Assembly (NCBI GenBank): GCA_038116945.1
Contig: JAYOEY010000003.1
Coordinates: 1-64,000, forward strand
Direction: 5' to 3'
Length of the DNA: 64,000 nucleotides
Origin: JAYOEY01 sp038116945
GTDB taxonomy: Bacteria; Pseudomonadota; Alphaproteobacteria; MPNO01; UBA2964
Below the pieces are notes generated by a model that was not told the origin of the DNA, ran no database searches, and saw only the letters and a list, made by a program, of their open reading frames with translations. The translations under genes and the position numbers were made by a program. Every line of letters starts with the position of its first letter. Position 1 is the stretch's first letter. Positions 43,022 to 51,523 of the stretch are shown here, in pieces.

Positions 43022-43354
43022 TCAGACGTCCAGAACGTTCCGGGTTTCATCGGGCAACGAAACCACCAGCCCGTCAAGCGCATCGGTCAGCGTAATCTGA
43101 CATCCCAGCCGCGAGGTGGCCGTCAGCCCCCAGGCGAGATCGAGCATCTGATCTTCCTCGTCATCCGGCGGATCGAGCCGCGCGGCCCAGCCAGGATCGA
43201 CGATCACGTGGCAGGTCGAGCAGGCCATCACACCGCCGCACGCGCCCTCGACGTCGAGCCGGTTCTCCCACGCAACCTCAAGCAGCGTCTTCCCGGATTC
43301 TGCTTGGAATTCGTGGCGCGTCCCGTCGGCGAGAACGAAAGTGACTCGGGGCAT
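43022..43354 (-). CDS. Adrenodoxin-type [2Fe-2S] ferredoxin
   Basis: The 110-residue protein has the cluster pattern CGGVMACSTCHVIVDPG and a fourth Cys in TSRLGCQITL, as in Isc ferredoxins. The ATG at 43354 overlaps the desulfurase stop (ATGA). The neighbourhood (IscR, cysteine desulfurase) suggests it donates electrons to Fe-S cluster assembly. Confidence 0.9.
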   Translation of the reverse strand: MPRVTFVLADGTRHEFQAESGKTLLEVAWENRLDVEGACGGVMACSTCHVIVDPGWAARLDPPDDEEDQMLDLAWGLTATSRLGCQITLTDALDGLVVSLPDETRNVLDV

Positions 43355-44478
43355 CAGCGCGCCTTTTCGCCGGCGCGCGACAAATGGCGAGCTCGCAATG
43401 CAGACCATCCTTCGACGAACGCATCGACATCGTCCTGCGTTGTCGTCCATCCGAGACTGATGCGGACGGCGCAGAGCGCGACTTTCTCGGGAACTCCCAT
43501 GGCTTCAAGAACGTAGGGCATTTCGACCCGGCCGGCAGAGCAGGCGGAACCGGCGCTGATCGCGGCGCCGGCCAGATCGAGTCCCATTACCTGTACTTCG
43601 CTCGACAGGCCGGGGGTCGAAAATTTGCTTGTATTCGGCAGGCGCGGCATCCCCGCGCCGAATACCGTTACTTCGGGCTCGATCCGGCGAACCGCCCTTT
43701 CAAGACCGTCCCGAAGGTCCGCCAGTGCGGCGAAGCCGGAAAGTCCGTTAAGCGCGCTTTCCGCTGCAACGCCGAACCCGACGATACCGGGTACGTTTTC
43801 GGTTCCCGCCCTGAGCCCGTTCTCCTGCCCGCCGCCGTGTACGAACCGGGCGATCGACTCGCGATCCCGGCAAATCAGCGCGCCGACACCCTGCGGACCG
43901 CCGATCTTGTGGGCGGACAGGGCAAGAAAATCAGCACCCAGCGCCTCGAAATCGACGGAAATCTTGCCGGCGGCCTGAACCGCATCGCAATGCAGCAGCG
44001 CCCCGCGGCTGTGCGCGATCCGCGCGGCTTCGCCTACCGGCTGCAGGATCCCGGTCTCGTTGTTCGCGGCCATCACCGCAGCGAGCGACGCCTCGCTGGC
44101 ATCGGCCAGCATGCGGTCGAGCGCATCGAGATCGATCGTCCCATCGGCCAGGACCGGGCAGACCGCCGCGTCGGCGCGAGCCTGTAAAACGGATTCGTGC
44201 TCGATGGCGCCAACGATGACCGAAGCGCGTCCGCATGCCCGAAGAGCCTGATTGTTGGCTTCGGTGCCACTGCCGGTAAAGATGACGTTTCGGGGATCGG
44301 CGCCAACCAGACCCGCTACCCTGCGCCGCGCTTCCTCGACGGCGCCGCGCGCTACTCTCCCGGTCGCATGTACCGACGACGCGTTGCCCCCCGCCCGCAT
44401 GGCATCGGCGACGGCGTCAATGACCTCGGGACGAGTCGGGGCAGTGGCGTTGAAGTCCAGATAGCGCTGACCGCTCAC
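43354..44478 (-). CDS. Class I cysteine desulfurase, NifS/IscS-like
   Basis: The 374-residue PLP enzyme has the Lys of the Schiff base in ALSAHKIGGPQGVGAL and the sulfur-carrying Cys in SAGSACSAGRV (about residue 325). N-terminal TGSGTEANNQALRAC is the phosphate-binding segment. It supplies sulfur for Fe-S clusters. It lies between iscR and fdx; no scaffold or SufBCD gene lies in the window. Confidence 0.93.
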   Translation of the reverse strand: MSGQRYLDFNATAPTRPEVIDAVADAMRAGGNASSVHATGRVARGAVEEARRRVAGLVGADPRNVIFTGSGTEANNQALRACGRASVIVGAIEHESVLQARADAAVCPVLADGTIDLDALDRMLADASEASLAAVMAANNETGILQPVGEAARIAHSRGALLHCDAVQAAGKISVDFEALGADFLALSAHKIGGPQGVGALICRDRESIARFVHGGGQENGLRAGTENVPGIVGFGVAAESALNGLSGFAALADLRDGLERAVRRIEPEVTVFGAGMPRLPNTSKFSTPGLSSEVQVMGLDLAGAAISAGSACSAGRVEMPYVLEAMGVPEKVALCAVRISLGWTTTQDDVDAFVEGWSALRARHLSRAGEKAR

Positions 44479-44493
44479 CGCCCGCTTTCGACG

Positions 44494-44961
44494 TCAGCCT
44501 GCGATCGCCCTGTCGGCACGCCCGACGGAATCGTCGGTCATTGCAGACCTCACGCGACGGTCGCGGACATCCGCGATGCTGATTGAATTGAGAAACCCGT
44601 ACATCTGGTCCGCCAGCGCCGCCCAGAGGTCGTGCGTACCGCAGGTTTCCACCAGGTTACAGCAACCTTTCGGGTCTGCGGGGTTGCAGGCCGTGTTGCG
44701 CGGCGGCGGATCCACTGCCAGCATGACGTCGGACACCATCACCTTTTCAGCGGCGCGTGCAAGCATATAGCCGCCGCCTGGGCCGCGGACGCTCCGAACC
44801 AGCCCGTTCCGCCTCAGCTTCGCAAAAATCTGTTCGAGATAGGACAGGGAAATGTCCTGCCGCTTCGCAATTTCCGCCAGCGGCGTCGGGACAGTGCTGT
44901 TTTCACGTGACAAATCAACGATCGCCATAACCGCGTAGCGACCCTTGGTGCTCAACTTCAT
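44494..44961 (-). CDS. iscR: Rrf2-family Fe-S regulator IscR
   Basis: The 155-residue regulator has a winged-helix N-terminus (MKLSTKGRYAVMAIVDL, ISLSYLEQIFAKLRRNGLV) and the three cluster-binding Cys in ACNPADPKGCCNLVETCGTHDLW (in part), with an extra adjacent Cys. As an Fe-S sensor it represses the isc/suf genes when clusters are sufficient. It precedes the cysteine desulfurase by 15 bases. Confidence 0.95.
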   Translation of the reverse strand: MKLSTKGRYAVMAIVDLSRENSTVPTPLAEIAKRQDISLSYLEQIFAKLRRNGLVRSVRGPGGGYMLARAAEKVMVSDVMLAVDPPPRNTACNPADPKGCCNLVETCGTHDLWAALADQMYGFLNSISIADVRDRRVRSAMTDDSVGRADRAIAG

Positions 44962-45059
44962 ACTGGGACCTTCCTAATAATGATTTGTGATTGAGACGGC
45001 GGCCGCCCCGGTTCGGCAGACGAACTCCGGCAGGTCGGTTGGCAAACGTCCTGAAATCC

Positions 45060-45089
45060 TTGAACTTTACCTGTCCACTTCTCTATAGT
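45060..45089 (+). promoter_or_regulatory. Candidate sigma-70-type promoter
   Basis: TTGAAC (45060-45065) and TATAGT (45084-45089) are spaced by 18 bases, upstream of the hydrolase at 45203. The match is moderate. The region between iscR and the hydrolase (44962-45202) contains no gene. Confidence 0.45.
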
Positions 45090-45202
45090 CGCGCGCCGGA
45101 ATTTATGTATACCCGTTGCATCCGTCAACAGATCGTTTCGGCGGTGTTCGCGGGACCGTAGCAACGGACAGATCGAACTCAAATCAGGAGCAGCAACCCG
45201 TC

Positions 45203-45874
45203 ATGCCCGAGGTCATTTTCAATGGACCGGACGGCCGGCTCGAGGGCCGGTATCATCATTCGCGGCGCGAGAATGCGCCCATCGCCCTAATTCTTCATCC
45301 CCACCCGCAGCAGGGCGGAACCATGAACAACCGGGTGGTTTTCGAGGTCTATCAGACCTTCGCCCGTCGTGGGTTTTCGACATTGCGTTTCAATTTTCGC
45401 GGGGTCGGCCGGTCTCAGGGAGATTACGACGACGGGCTGGGAGAACTCAGCGATGCCGCCGCGGCGCTCGACTGGTTGCAGGCTGCCAATCCCGACGCCG
45501 AGCAGTGCTGGGTCAGCGGGTTTTCGTTCGGCGCCTGGATCTGCATGCAGCTTCTGATGCGCCGGCCCGAAATCAACAGTTTCATTTCGCTCGCCCCGCC
45601 GGCCAACAAGTACGACTTCACCTTTCTTGCGCCCTGCCCGTCTTCGGGCCTGCTGATTCACGGATCGGAAGACAATATCGTCCCCGAGGATTCGGTCTCG
45701 ACGCTGGCCAAGAAGCTGAGCGCCCAGAAACGAATCACGATCGACTATCAGGTCATCGAGGGCGCGAACCACTTTTTCCACGATCGCGTGGACGAGCTGA
45801 CAACGCTTGTCGATGTCTATCTGGAACGGGAGGTCGCGGCCCTTGCGGCGGCGGCGGCAGAAGTCGCGGAATAG
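45203..45874 (+). CDS. Alpha/beta hydrolase, dienelactone-hydrolase-like
   Basis: The 223-residue enzyme has LHPHPQQGGTMNNRVV, the nucleophile elbow SGFSFGAWICM (about residues 108-118), Asp in IHGSEDNIVPED and His in GANHFFHDR, completing a Ser-Asp-His triad. AGGAG lies before the ATG. The family often accompanies iscR in alphaproteobacteria, but its substrate is unknown. The 3' end overlaps the convergent anmK by 58 bases. Confidence 0.85.
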   Translation: MPEVIFNGPDGRLEGRYHHSRRENAPIALILHPHPQQGGTMNNRVVFEVYQTFARRGFSTLRFNFRGVGRSQGDYDDGLGELSDAAAALDWLQAANPDAEQCWVSGFSFGAWICMQLLMRRPEINSFISLAPPANKYDFTFLAPCPSSGLLIHGSEDNIVPEDSVSTLAKKLSAQKRITIDYQVIEGANHFFHDRVDELTTLVDVYLEREVAALAAAAAEVAE

Positions 45875-46944
45875 AGCCGTCCGCCGGTAAGCGGTCTCGA
45901 AACGCCGGTTGTTCCCGGCAAAGTCAGCGGCAGGCCCGACAGGCTGCGAACCGCCAGATAGGCGAAGGCCTGGGCCTCCAGCATGTCGCCGTCCCAACCG
46001 ACCTCTTCCACAGGGTCGACGGGTGCGTCGATTTCCGCGGACAGGCCGGACATGATCGCCGGATTTTTCCGTCCGCCGCCGGTTACGATCCATCGGCGCG
46101 CCGGAGCGGGGAAATGTCTCCGCGCTGCCGCCGCGGTGCGGACGGTGAATGCGGCGAGCGTCGCCGCGCCGTCTTCGTGCGACAGAGACTGAACCGGGCT
46201 GCAATCGAAATCGATCCTGTCGAGTGATTTGGGCGGCGCTCGGTCGTAATAGGCATCGTCCAGCAGGCTCTCCAGCGCATCGACATTGACGCTTCCTGCG
46301 CGGGCCAGACGCCCATCCTCATCGAACGGCGCGCCGATGGATTTCATCGTCCATTCGTCCAGCAGCGCACCGCCCGGGCCCGTATCGAATGCCAGGATGT
46401 CCGACGAATCCGGGCCGAGCCAGGTTACGTTGGCAACGCCGCCGATGTTCAGGACCGCCAGCGGCTTCTCGAGAGCGCCGGCAAGCGCCGCGTGGTAAAG
46501 CGGCACCAGGGGCGCGCCCTGACCGCCCGCTTCGACATCGGCGACCCGCATGTCTCCGACGACGTCAATGCCGAGCGTCGCTGCCAGACGGGCGCTGTCG
46601 CCTATCTGCCAGGTTTTCTTCAGCTCTGGCCGGTGCAAAACTGTATGACCGTGAAAACCGATGACAGCGATATCCGACGCGCCGACGGCCGCTTTCTCCA
46701 GCAGCAACCCGACAGCGTGGGCATGAAGGTCGGTAAGCGAGCCTTCGACCTCCGCCACGGGCCCCTGCCCGCCCAGAACGGACCGGATCGCATCCCGCAT
46801 GACCGGGTCGTACGGAGATGAAACGCTCGCAAACGGCTCGGCAATTTCGCGCCCGTCGGTCCGGATGAGCGCCGCATCGATGCCGTCCATCGATGTTCCG
46901 CTCATCAATCCGATGGCGAGAACTGATCCCGAAACTTCCGCCAT
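45817..46944 (-). CDS. anmK: Anhydro-N-acetylmuramic acid kinase
   Basis: The 375-residue kinase has GLMSGTSMDGIDAALI (ATP phosphate site) near the N-terminus, IGFHGHTVLHRPE, LNIGGVANVTWLG and FDTGPGGALLDEWT. It phosphorylates 1,6-anhydro-MurNAc recovered from peptidoglycan turnover. Its C-terminal tail (SATSAAAAARAATSRSR) is longer than needed and overlaps the hydrolase on the opposite strand. It is divergent from tyrS. Confidence 0.95.
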   Translation of the reverse strand: MAEVSGSVLAIGLMSGTSMDGIDAALIRTDGREIAEPFASVSSPYDPVMRDAIRSVLGGQGPVAEVEGSLTDLHAHAVGLLLEKAAVGASDIAVIGFHGHTVLHRPELKKTWQIGDSARLAATLGIDVVGDMRVADVEAGGQGAPLVPLYHAALAGALEKPLAVLNIGGVANVTWLGPDSSDILAFDTGPGGALLDEWTMKSIGAPFDEDGRLARAGSVNVDALESLLDDAYYDRAPPKSLDRIDFDCSPVQSLSHEDGAATLAAFTVRTAAAARRHFPAPARRWIVTGGGRKNPAIMSGLSAEIDAPVDPVEEVGWDGDMLEAQAFAYLAVRSLSGLPLTLPGTTGVSRPLTGGRLYSATSAAAAARAATSRSR

Positions 46945-47043
46945 TCCGATATTCTCTTGCCTCGCTCCGCAAACTGGGGGCTCGCCATGCCGAAAGCCCC
47001 TATGCTAAACAGCGCCGGCGATCACCCGAACCGTTGAACCATC

Positions 47044-48300
47044 ATGACAAGTTTCAAGTCGGATTTCCTGTCCAATATCGCCGAACGCGGATTTATCCAC
47101 CAGTGCACCGACAATGCCGCGCTCGACGATCTTCTTTCCGGCGGCGAGCCGCAATGCGCCTATATCGGTTTCGACTGCACGGCGGACAGCCTGCATGTCG
47201 GTTCGCTCGTGCCCATTCTTCTTCTGCGGTGGTTTCAGCAGACCGGTCACAAGCCCATCGTTCTGATGGGGGGCGGCACGACCAAGGTGGGCGATCCGTC
47301 GGGCAAGGACGAGAGCCGAAAAATCCTGACCGAGGACGACATCGCCAGAAACATGGCGGGCATCAAGGGCGTCTTCGAGAAATTTCTCACCTTCGGCGAC
47401 GGACCGACCGACGCTGTCATGGTCGACAATGCGGCATGGCTCGACGATCTGGAGTACATCCCGTTTTTGCGGGAATACGGACGGCATTTTTCGGTCAACC
47501 GCATGCTGTCGTTCGAATCCGTAAAGCTGCGGCTTGAACGCGAACAGCCGCTGAGCTTCCTTGAATTCAACTACATGATCCTGCAGGCATACGATTTCAT
47601 GGAGCTTGCGCGCCGCAGCAACTGCGTGCTGCAAATGGGCGGTTCGGACCAGTGGGGCAATATCGTCAATGGCGTGGAACTCACCCGCCGGGTCGCGGGC
47701 AGCACGGTTTTCGGACTGACTTCGCCGCTGATTACCACGGCATCCGGCGAAAAAATGGGCAAGACGGCTGCCGGAGCCGTTTGGCTTAACCGGGAACGCC
47801 TGTCGCCTTACGAATATTTCCAGTTCTGGCGCAATACCGCGGACCCGGATGTGGGCCGGTTTCTCAGACTGTTCACCGAGCTGCCGCTCGAAGAAATCGC
47901 CCGTCTGGAATCCCTGAAGGACGCCGAGATCAACGAGGCGAAGAAGATACTCGCCATCGAGGCGACGGCGATGTGCCACGGACGCGACGAAGCGGATGCG
48001 GCGGCAGACACCGCCCGGGCTACCTTCGAGGAGGGTGCGCAGGGCGCCGCCTTGCCGACTTTCGAGATCACGCGCAAGGATCTGGAATCGGGCATTCCCG
48101 CCTTCCAGCTTTTCGTTCAGGCGGGACTGTCGAAAAGCAACGGCGAAGCGAGGCGCCTGATCCGCGGCGGCGGCGGCCGGATCAACGACACCGTCATCGC
48201 CGACGAAACCCAGTCCGTTTCGGGTGCCGACATCAATGCGGAAGGCGTCGTCAAGCTGTCTGCCGGCCGCAAGAACCACGCGCTGATCCAGCCGGTCTGA
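47044..48300 (+). CDS. tyrS: Tyrosyl-tRNA synthetase
   Basis: The 418-residue class I synthetase has the HIGH-like DSLHVGSLVPI (about residue 50) and the KMSKS-like GEKMGKTAAG (about residue 237). QMGGSDQWGNI, also present, is typical of bacterial TyrS. An S4 RNA-binding domain (LSKSNGEARRLIRGGGGRIND) is near the C-terminus. Complete and intact. Confidence 0.97.
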   Translation: MTSFKSDFLSNIAERGFIHQCTDNAALDDLLSGGEPQCAYIGFDCTADSLHVGSLVPILLLRWFQQTGHKPIVLMGGGTTKVGDPSGKDESRKILTEDDIARNMAGIKGVFEKFLTFGDGPTDAVMVDNAAWLDDLEYIPFLREYGRHFSVNRMLSFESVKLRLEREQPLSFLEFNYMILQAYDFMELARRSNCVLQMGGSDQWGNIVNGVELTRRVAGSTVFGLTSPLITTASGEKMGKTAAGAVWLNRERLSPYEYFQFWRNTADPDVGRFLRLFTELPLEEIARLESLKDAEINEAKKILAIEATAMCHGRDEADAAADTARATFEEGAQGAALPTFEITRKDLESGIPAFQLFVQAGLSKSNGEARRLIRGGGGRINDTVIADETQSVSGADINAEGVVKLSAGRKNHALIQPV

Positions 48301-48311
48301 CCGGATACGGG

Positions 48312-51300
48312 CTATTCCGCCTCGGGTATCGCCGACGATTTGGATGGAACGGCCTTGCCGACCGTGCCATCGAGAATTTCCAGGAAATTCCTTAGAAATC
48401 CAGGCGCCAGGGCAGCCAGCGGGTTAACGCTGACGTCGGGTTTTTCGAACGACCCTTTCACCTGATACGTCGCGGCGAAGATGCCGCCGCCCTCGCTTCC
48501 GGAAAATATTTTTCCGACGATCGGAATGTTTCCGAGCGCGGAGTTGAAGGTATAGGCCGGGATGATGGTGCCCGTCAGCGCCAGTTCGCGCCGACGGGAA
48601 TTCAGCGTGCCGTCTGCGGTCAACCCAAGCTCGGACCCGACGGCGCGCGCCGTCCTGACTTTCATTTCGCCGTCGCGCCAAACGAAGGGAACGTTCAGCG
48701 AAGCGAATGCGATCCCTTTCCCCGCAATCGTATTCGAGATGCCGGTGAGCGACGCCAGGGTCAGGATACGCGCCATCAAAGGCGCCTTCACCAGCGTAAA
48801 ATCCGAAATATTCAACGAGCCGGACCAGGCCGCCTTACTGTCGTCATGCGGGCGCACCGCCGACAGCACGAGCTTTCCGCCCTGCATCGTATCGAATATA
48901 TCGAATGCCTTCAGCGCAGCGCCGGCATTGTCGGACGTCAAACGCGCTTCGCTTTGGGTCCCCTTGACCCTCATGGTCAAGGCCAGCGACCTGTCGTCTC
49001 CGAACGAACCGGACAGATCCATTTCGGTCCATTGTTTCGCATCATGGATCATCCTCGCGTCCAGCCGGTCGATCGGCGTCTCAGGATCGAACCACACGCG
49101 GCCCAGCCTGGCCTTCAACCGAAGCGGCGGCAGGCCGGAGGATGTATCGTCCTCGCCAAAGCGTTCGAAGAACGACGACGCGTCGAGAACCGCCCCGGTC
49201 AGGGCAACGTCGTAAATGCCCTTCCCGTCCACGGCGATATCGGCGCCGATCCGCGTTCTGCCGAGATCGAACTGTTCCAGACGCAGGGCCTGCAGCCGTC
49301 CCTTTCCTGCAAACCGGGCCTGGCCGCGGGCCCGCAGATCGCGCGCCTGAATGTCGAATTTTCTGACCGCTGCAGCGCCGCCGGAATCGATCGACATCGC
49401 CAGCCAGGCGAGACCGTCTTCACCGACGCTCTTGCGCCATTCAAATCCCGGCATCCGCAGGCTCGCCTGTTTCAGACCCGCTTTAACGACAAGATCGGCC
49501 GCACCCCGCGACGGTTTGAGATACGCCACGTCAAGCGCCAGCCTGCCGCCGACGTAAGGGGCCCAATCGCCAAGCCCGAATTTTCGAAGATCGGCGACAT
49601 CGACGCTTCCCGATGCTTCGTACTGGCGAACGACCGGCGCGTCGGTCCTGAAATCTTCCAGCCATCGAAGTTTGGTCTGAATGCCCGCCAACTTCGCCGT
49701 CCCTTCCAGGGTGAGCCGCTCCGGTCCCACAGTAAGTCCGAAATTTCCTTCCTCGATCGACTGCCCGAATGCGAAGGACGGCAAGGTCGCGTTTCGGATC
49801 ACGGCGGCAGCCGAAACAGCGATCTGGTCGACTCTCAAGCTTCTGGCCAGAGGCATGCGCAGTTTCAGGTCGGTCGTCGCCCGGCCTTTTACCTTGCTCG
49901 GATCGATCCCGAATGAACGGGCATACCCCAGCGGCTTATGATCCACGAGCGACAGGGCGTCGGGCAGAGAACCTGATATGGAAACGTCGATCGACGCAAA
50001 TTCGCTGTCGGAATCCAGACGGGTCAGCCGAACCGTTCCGCCTTGCAGATCGAGGCCGGCGGCACGTCCCGCCGTCACTTTTGCGATAAACCGGTCCTTC
50101 CGGAAAACCGCGGTCGCATCGACGCCGTCCAGCGGCGGAAGCCCCGCCAGGTAATCGACGGATACGCCTCTCAGACGAAGCCTGCCGGACAGGGAATCGA
50201 GGGTAAAATTCCTCTCGCCGATTTTCGGAACCGCAATCGCGACGGTGGCCGCCACCCCATCGACAACCCCTCGCGACATATGTCCGAGCACCCAGCTCCG
50301 CGCTGAAGCTCCCGCTGTCAGGGGCCAGACGCGCTCCAGATCGTTGAGCGCAAGCGTATCGAGGCGCACTTCTCCGTTAATGGCGGCGGCATCCTCTAGT
50401 TTCAGAGCCCTTGCCGTAAGGGTCGCCGTCGATTCGCCTAACTTAAGGGAAAGTCGTTCGATTTCGACCATGCCGGGATCGGTGTTGAACCGGCCGGCGG
50501 CGGTCGCGCCGGAAATGTCGACCGGCGCATTCCACAATTCCGGCGCGACAAGGCGACCGGCCCCCGCCCGAATTTCGAAACTGCCGTCATAGATGCTGCC
50601 GTCAACGCCCATCAAAAGCGAAACGCGTCCGTCAAGCGGAACGCGGAAGTTTGAAAGCTCGCTGAAACGGGGCCCAAGCGCGGCAAGCCGGTCGAGACGC
50701 ACCGGTTCTATACCGACCGTGACATCGACCGAACTGTCTCCGGGTTTCCACGCCGCATTGGAATTGAAGCGCACCGGCGTCGAGCCGATCTCGACGGCGC
50801 CGAACATGGACGCACGGATTTCGCCGTCTTCGCGAAGAAGCACCAGATCGATCTCGGGCGCTTTCCACGAAACGCCGTTGACCCGGTCTTCAAGGCGAAC
50901 CCGCGCACCAAGAATGCTTATGCGCCGCAGATATGTGATAGGACGTCGCGGGTCGTTCTTTCCGCCGAGCGCCGCCAGACCGCCGGCAAAAAGGCCCGGA
51001 TCGATGGCGTCCTGCTCTTCCACCATCATCGCCATACGGCCCGACTCGTTACGGACCAGACGAATTCTGGGCCCGATGATGTCGAAGCTGGTTGGCGCGA
51101 CAACGCCCTGGAGCAGGGCGCGCGCGCTGAACGTCACCGACATTTCCGGAATCCGGGCGACCAGCCGGTTGTCGGCGCCGACCGCCTGAACATCGTTTAC
51201 GAGAATGTCGAGCGTCCGTTCCCACCCGCCCCATGCGAGACGAGCCCCGCCCACCCTGAATTTCAGCGGCCCACCAGCGCTGTTCACGGCCTTTTCGATA

Positions 51301-51431
51301 TGCGGCACAAGAAAATCGAGGCGGACAGGACCCTCCGACAGGCGCCACGCCGTGACGCCCGCCAGGAGCAGCAGCCCGATCAGGGACATTCCCAATATTT
51401 CGAAGGTTATGCGTGTGCGTCTGAGCAACAT
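48312..51431 (-). CDS. Giant AsmA/DUF3971-type inner-membrane protein
   Basis: The 1039-residue protein has an N-terminal TM helix (MSLIGLLLLAGVTAWRL) and then a long periplasmic beta-rich region with DUF3971 and AsmA-like repeats (for example FRVGGARLAWGGWERTLDILV, ALTGTIIPAYTFNSALGNIPIVGKI). Such proteins (YhdP and relatives) form bridge-like lipid-transport structures between the membranes. It is divergent from glnE (about 90 bases). Confidence 0.85.
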   Translation of the reverse strand: MLLRRTRITFEILGMSLIGLLLLAGVTAWRLSEGPVRLDFLVPHIEKAVNSAGGPLKFRVGGARLAWGGWERTLDILVNDVQAVGADNRLVARIPEMSVTFSARALLQGVVAPTSFDIIGPRIRLVRNESGRMAMMVEEQDAIDPGLFAGGLAALGGKNDPRRPITYLRRISILGARVRLEDRVNGVSWKAPEIDLVLLREDGEIRASMFGAVEIGSTPVRFNSNAAWKPGDSSVDVTVGIEPVRLDRLAALGPRFSELSNFRVPLDGRVSLLMGVDGSIYDGSFEIRAGAGRLVAPELWNAPVDISGATAAGRFNTDPGMVEIERLSLKLGESTATLTARALKLEDAAAINGEVRLDTLALNDLERVWPLTAGASARSWVLGHMSRGVVDGVAATVAIAVPKIGERNFTLDSLSGRLRLRGVSVDYLAGLPPLDGVDATAVFRKDRFIAKVTAGRAAGLDLQGGTVRLTRLDSDSEFASIDVSISGSLPDALSLVDHKPLGYARSFGIDPSKVKGRATTDLKLRMPLARSLRVDQIAVSAAAVIRNATLPSFAFGQSIEEGNFGLTVGPERLTLEGTAKLAGIQTKLRWLEDFRTDAPVVRQYEASGSVDVADLRKFGLGDWAPYVGGRLALDVAYLKPSRGAADLVVKAGLKQASLRMPGFEWRKSVGEDGLAWLAMSIDSGGAAAVRKFDIQARDLRARGQARFAGKGRLQALRLEQFDLGRTRIGADIAVDGKGIYDVALTGAVLDASSFFERFGEDDTSSGLPPLRLKARLGRVWFDPETPIDRLDARMIHDAKQWTEMDLSGSFGDDRSLALTMRVKGTQSEARLTSDNAGAALKAFDIFDTMQGGKLVLSAVRPHDDSKAAWSGSLNISDFTLVKAPLMARILTLASLTGISNTIAGKGIAFASLNVPFVWRDGEMKVRTARAVGSELGLTADGTLNSRRRELALTGTIIPAYTFNSALGNIPIVGKIFSGSEGGGIFAATYQVKGSFEKPDVSVNPLAALAPGFLRNFLEILDGTVGKAVPSKSSAIPEAE

Positions 51432-51523
51432 AACGTCATACTTAGGTTTTCGATCGCGCTGCTTGACCGTTCCATCTGCGTCGCTCAGTCTGCTTCAAAC
51501 CAGCGCCGGATGGAACGCAACAA

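Noticed and set aside
47005..48279. Minus-strand frame opposite tyrS
   Set aside because: Antisense mirror of the intact tyrosyl-tRNA synthetase.
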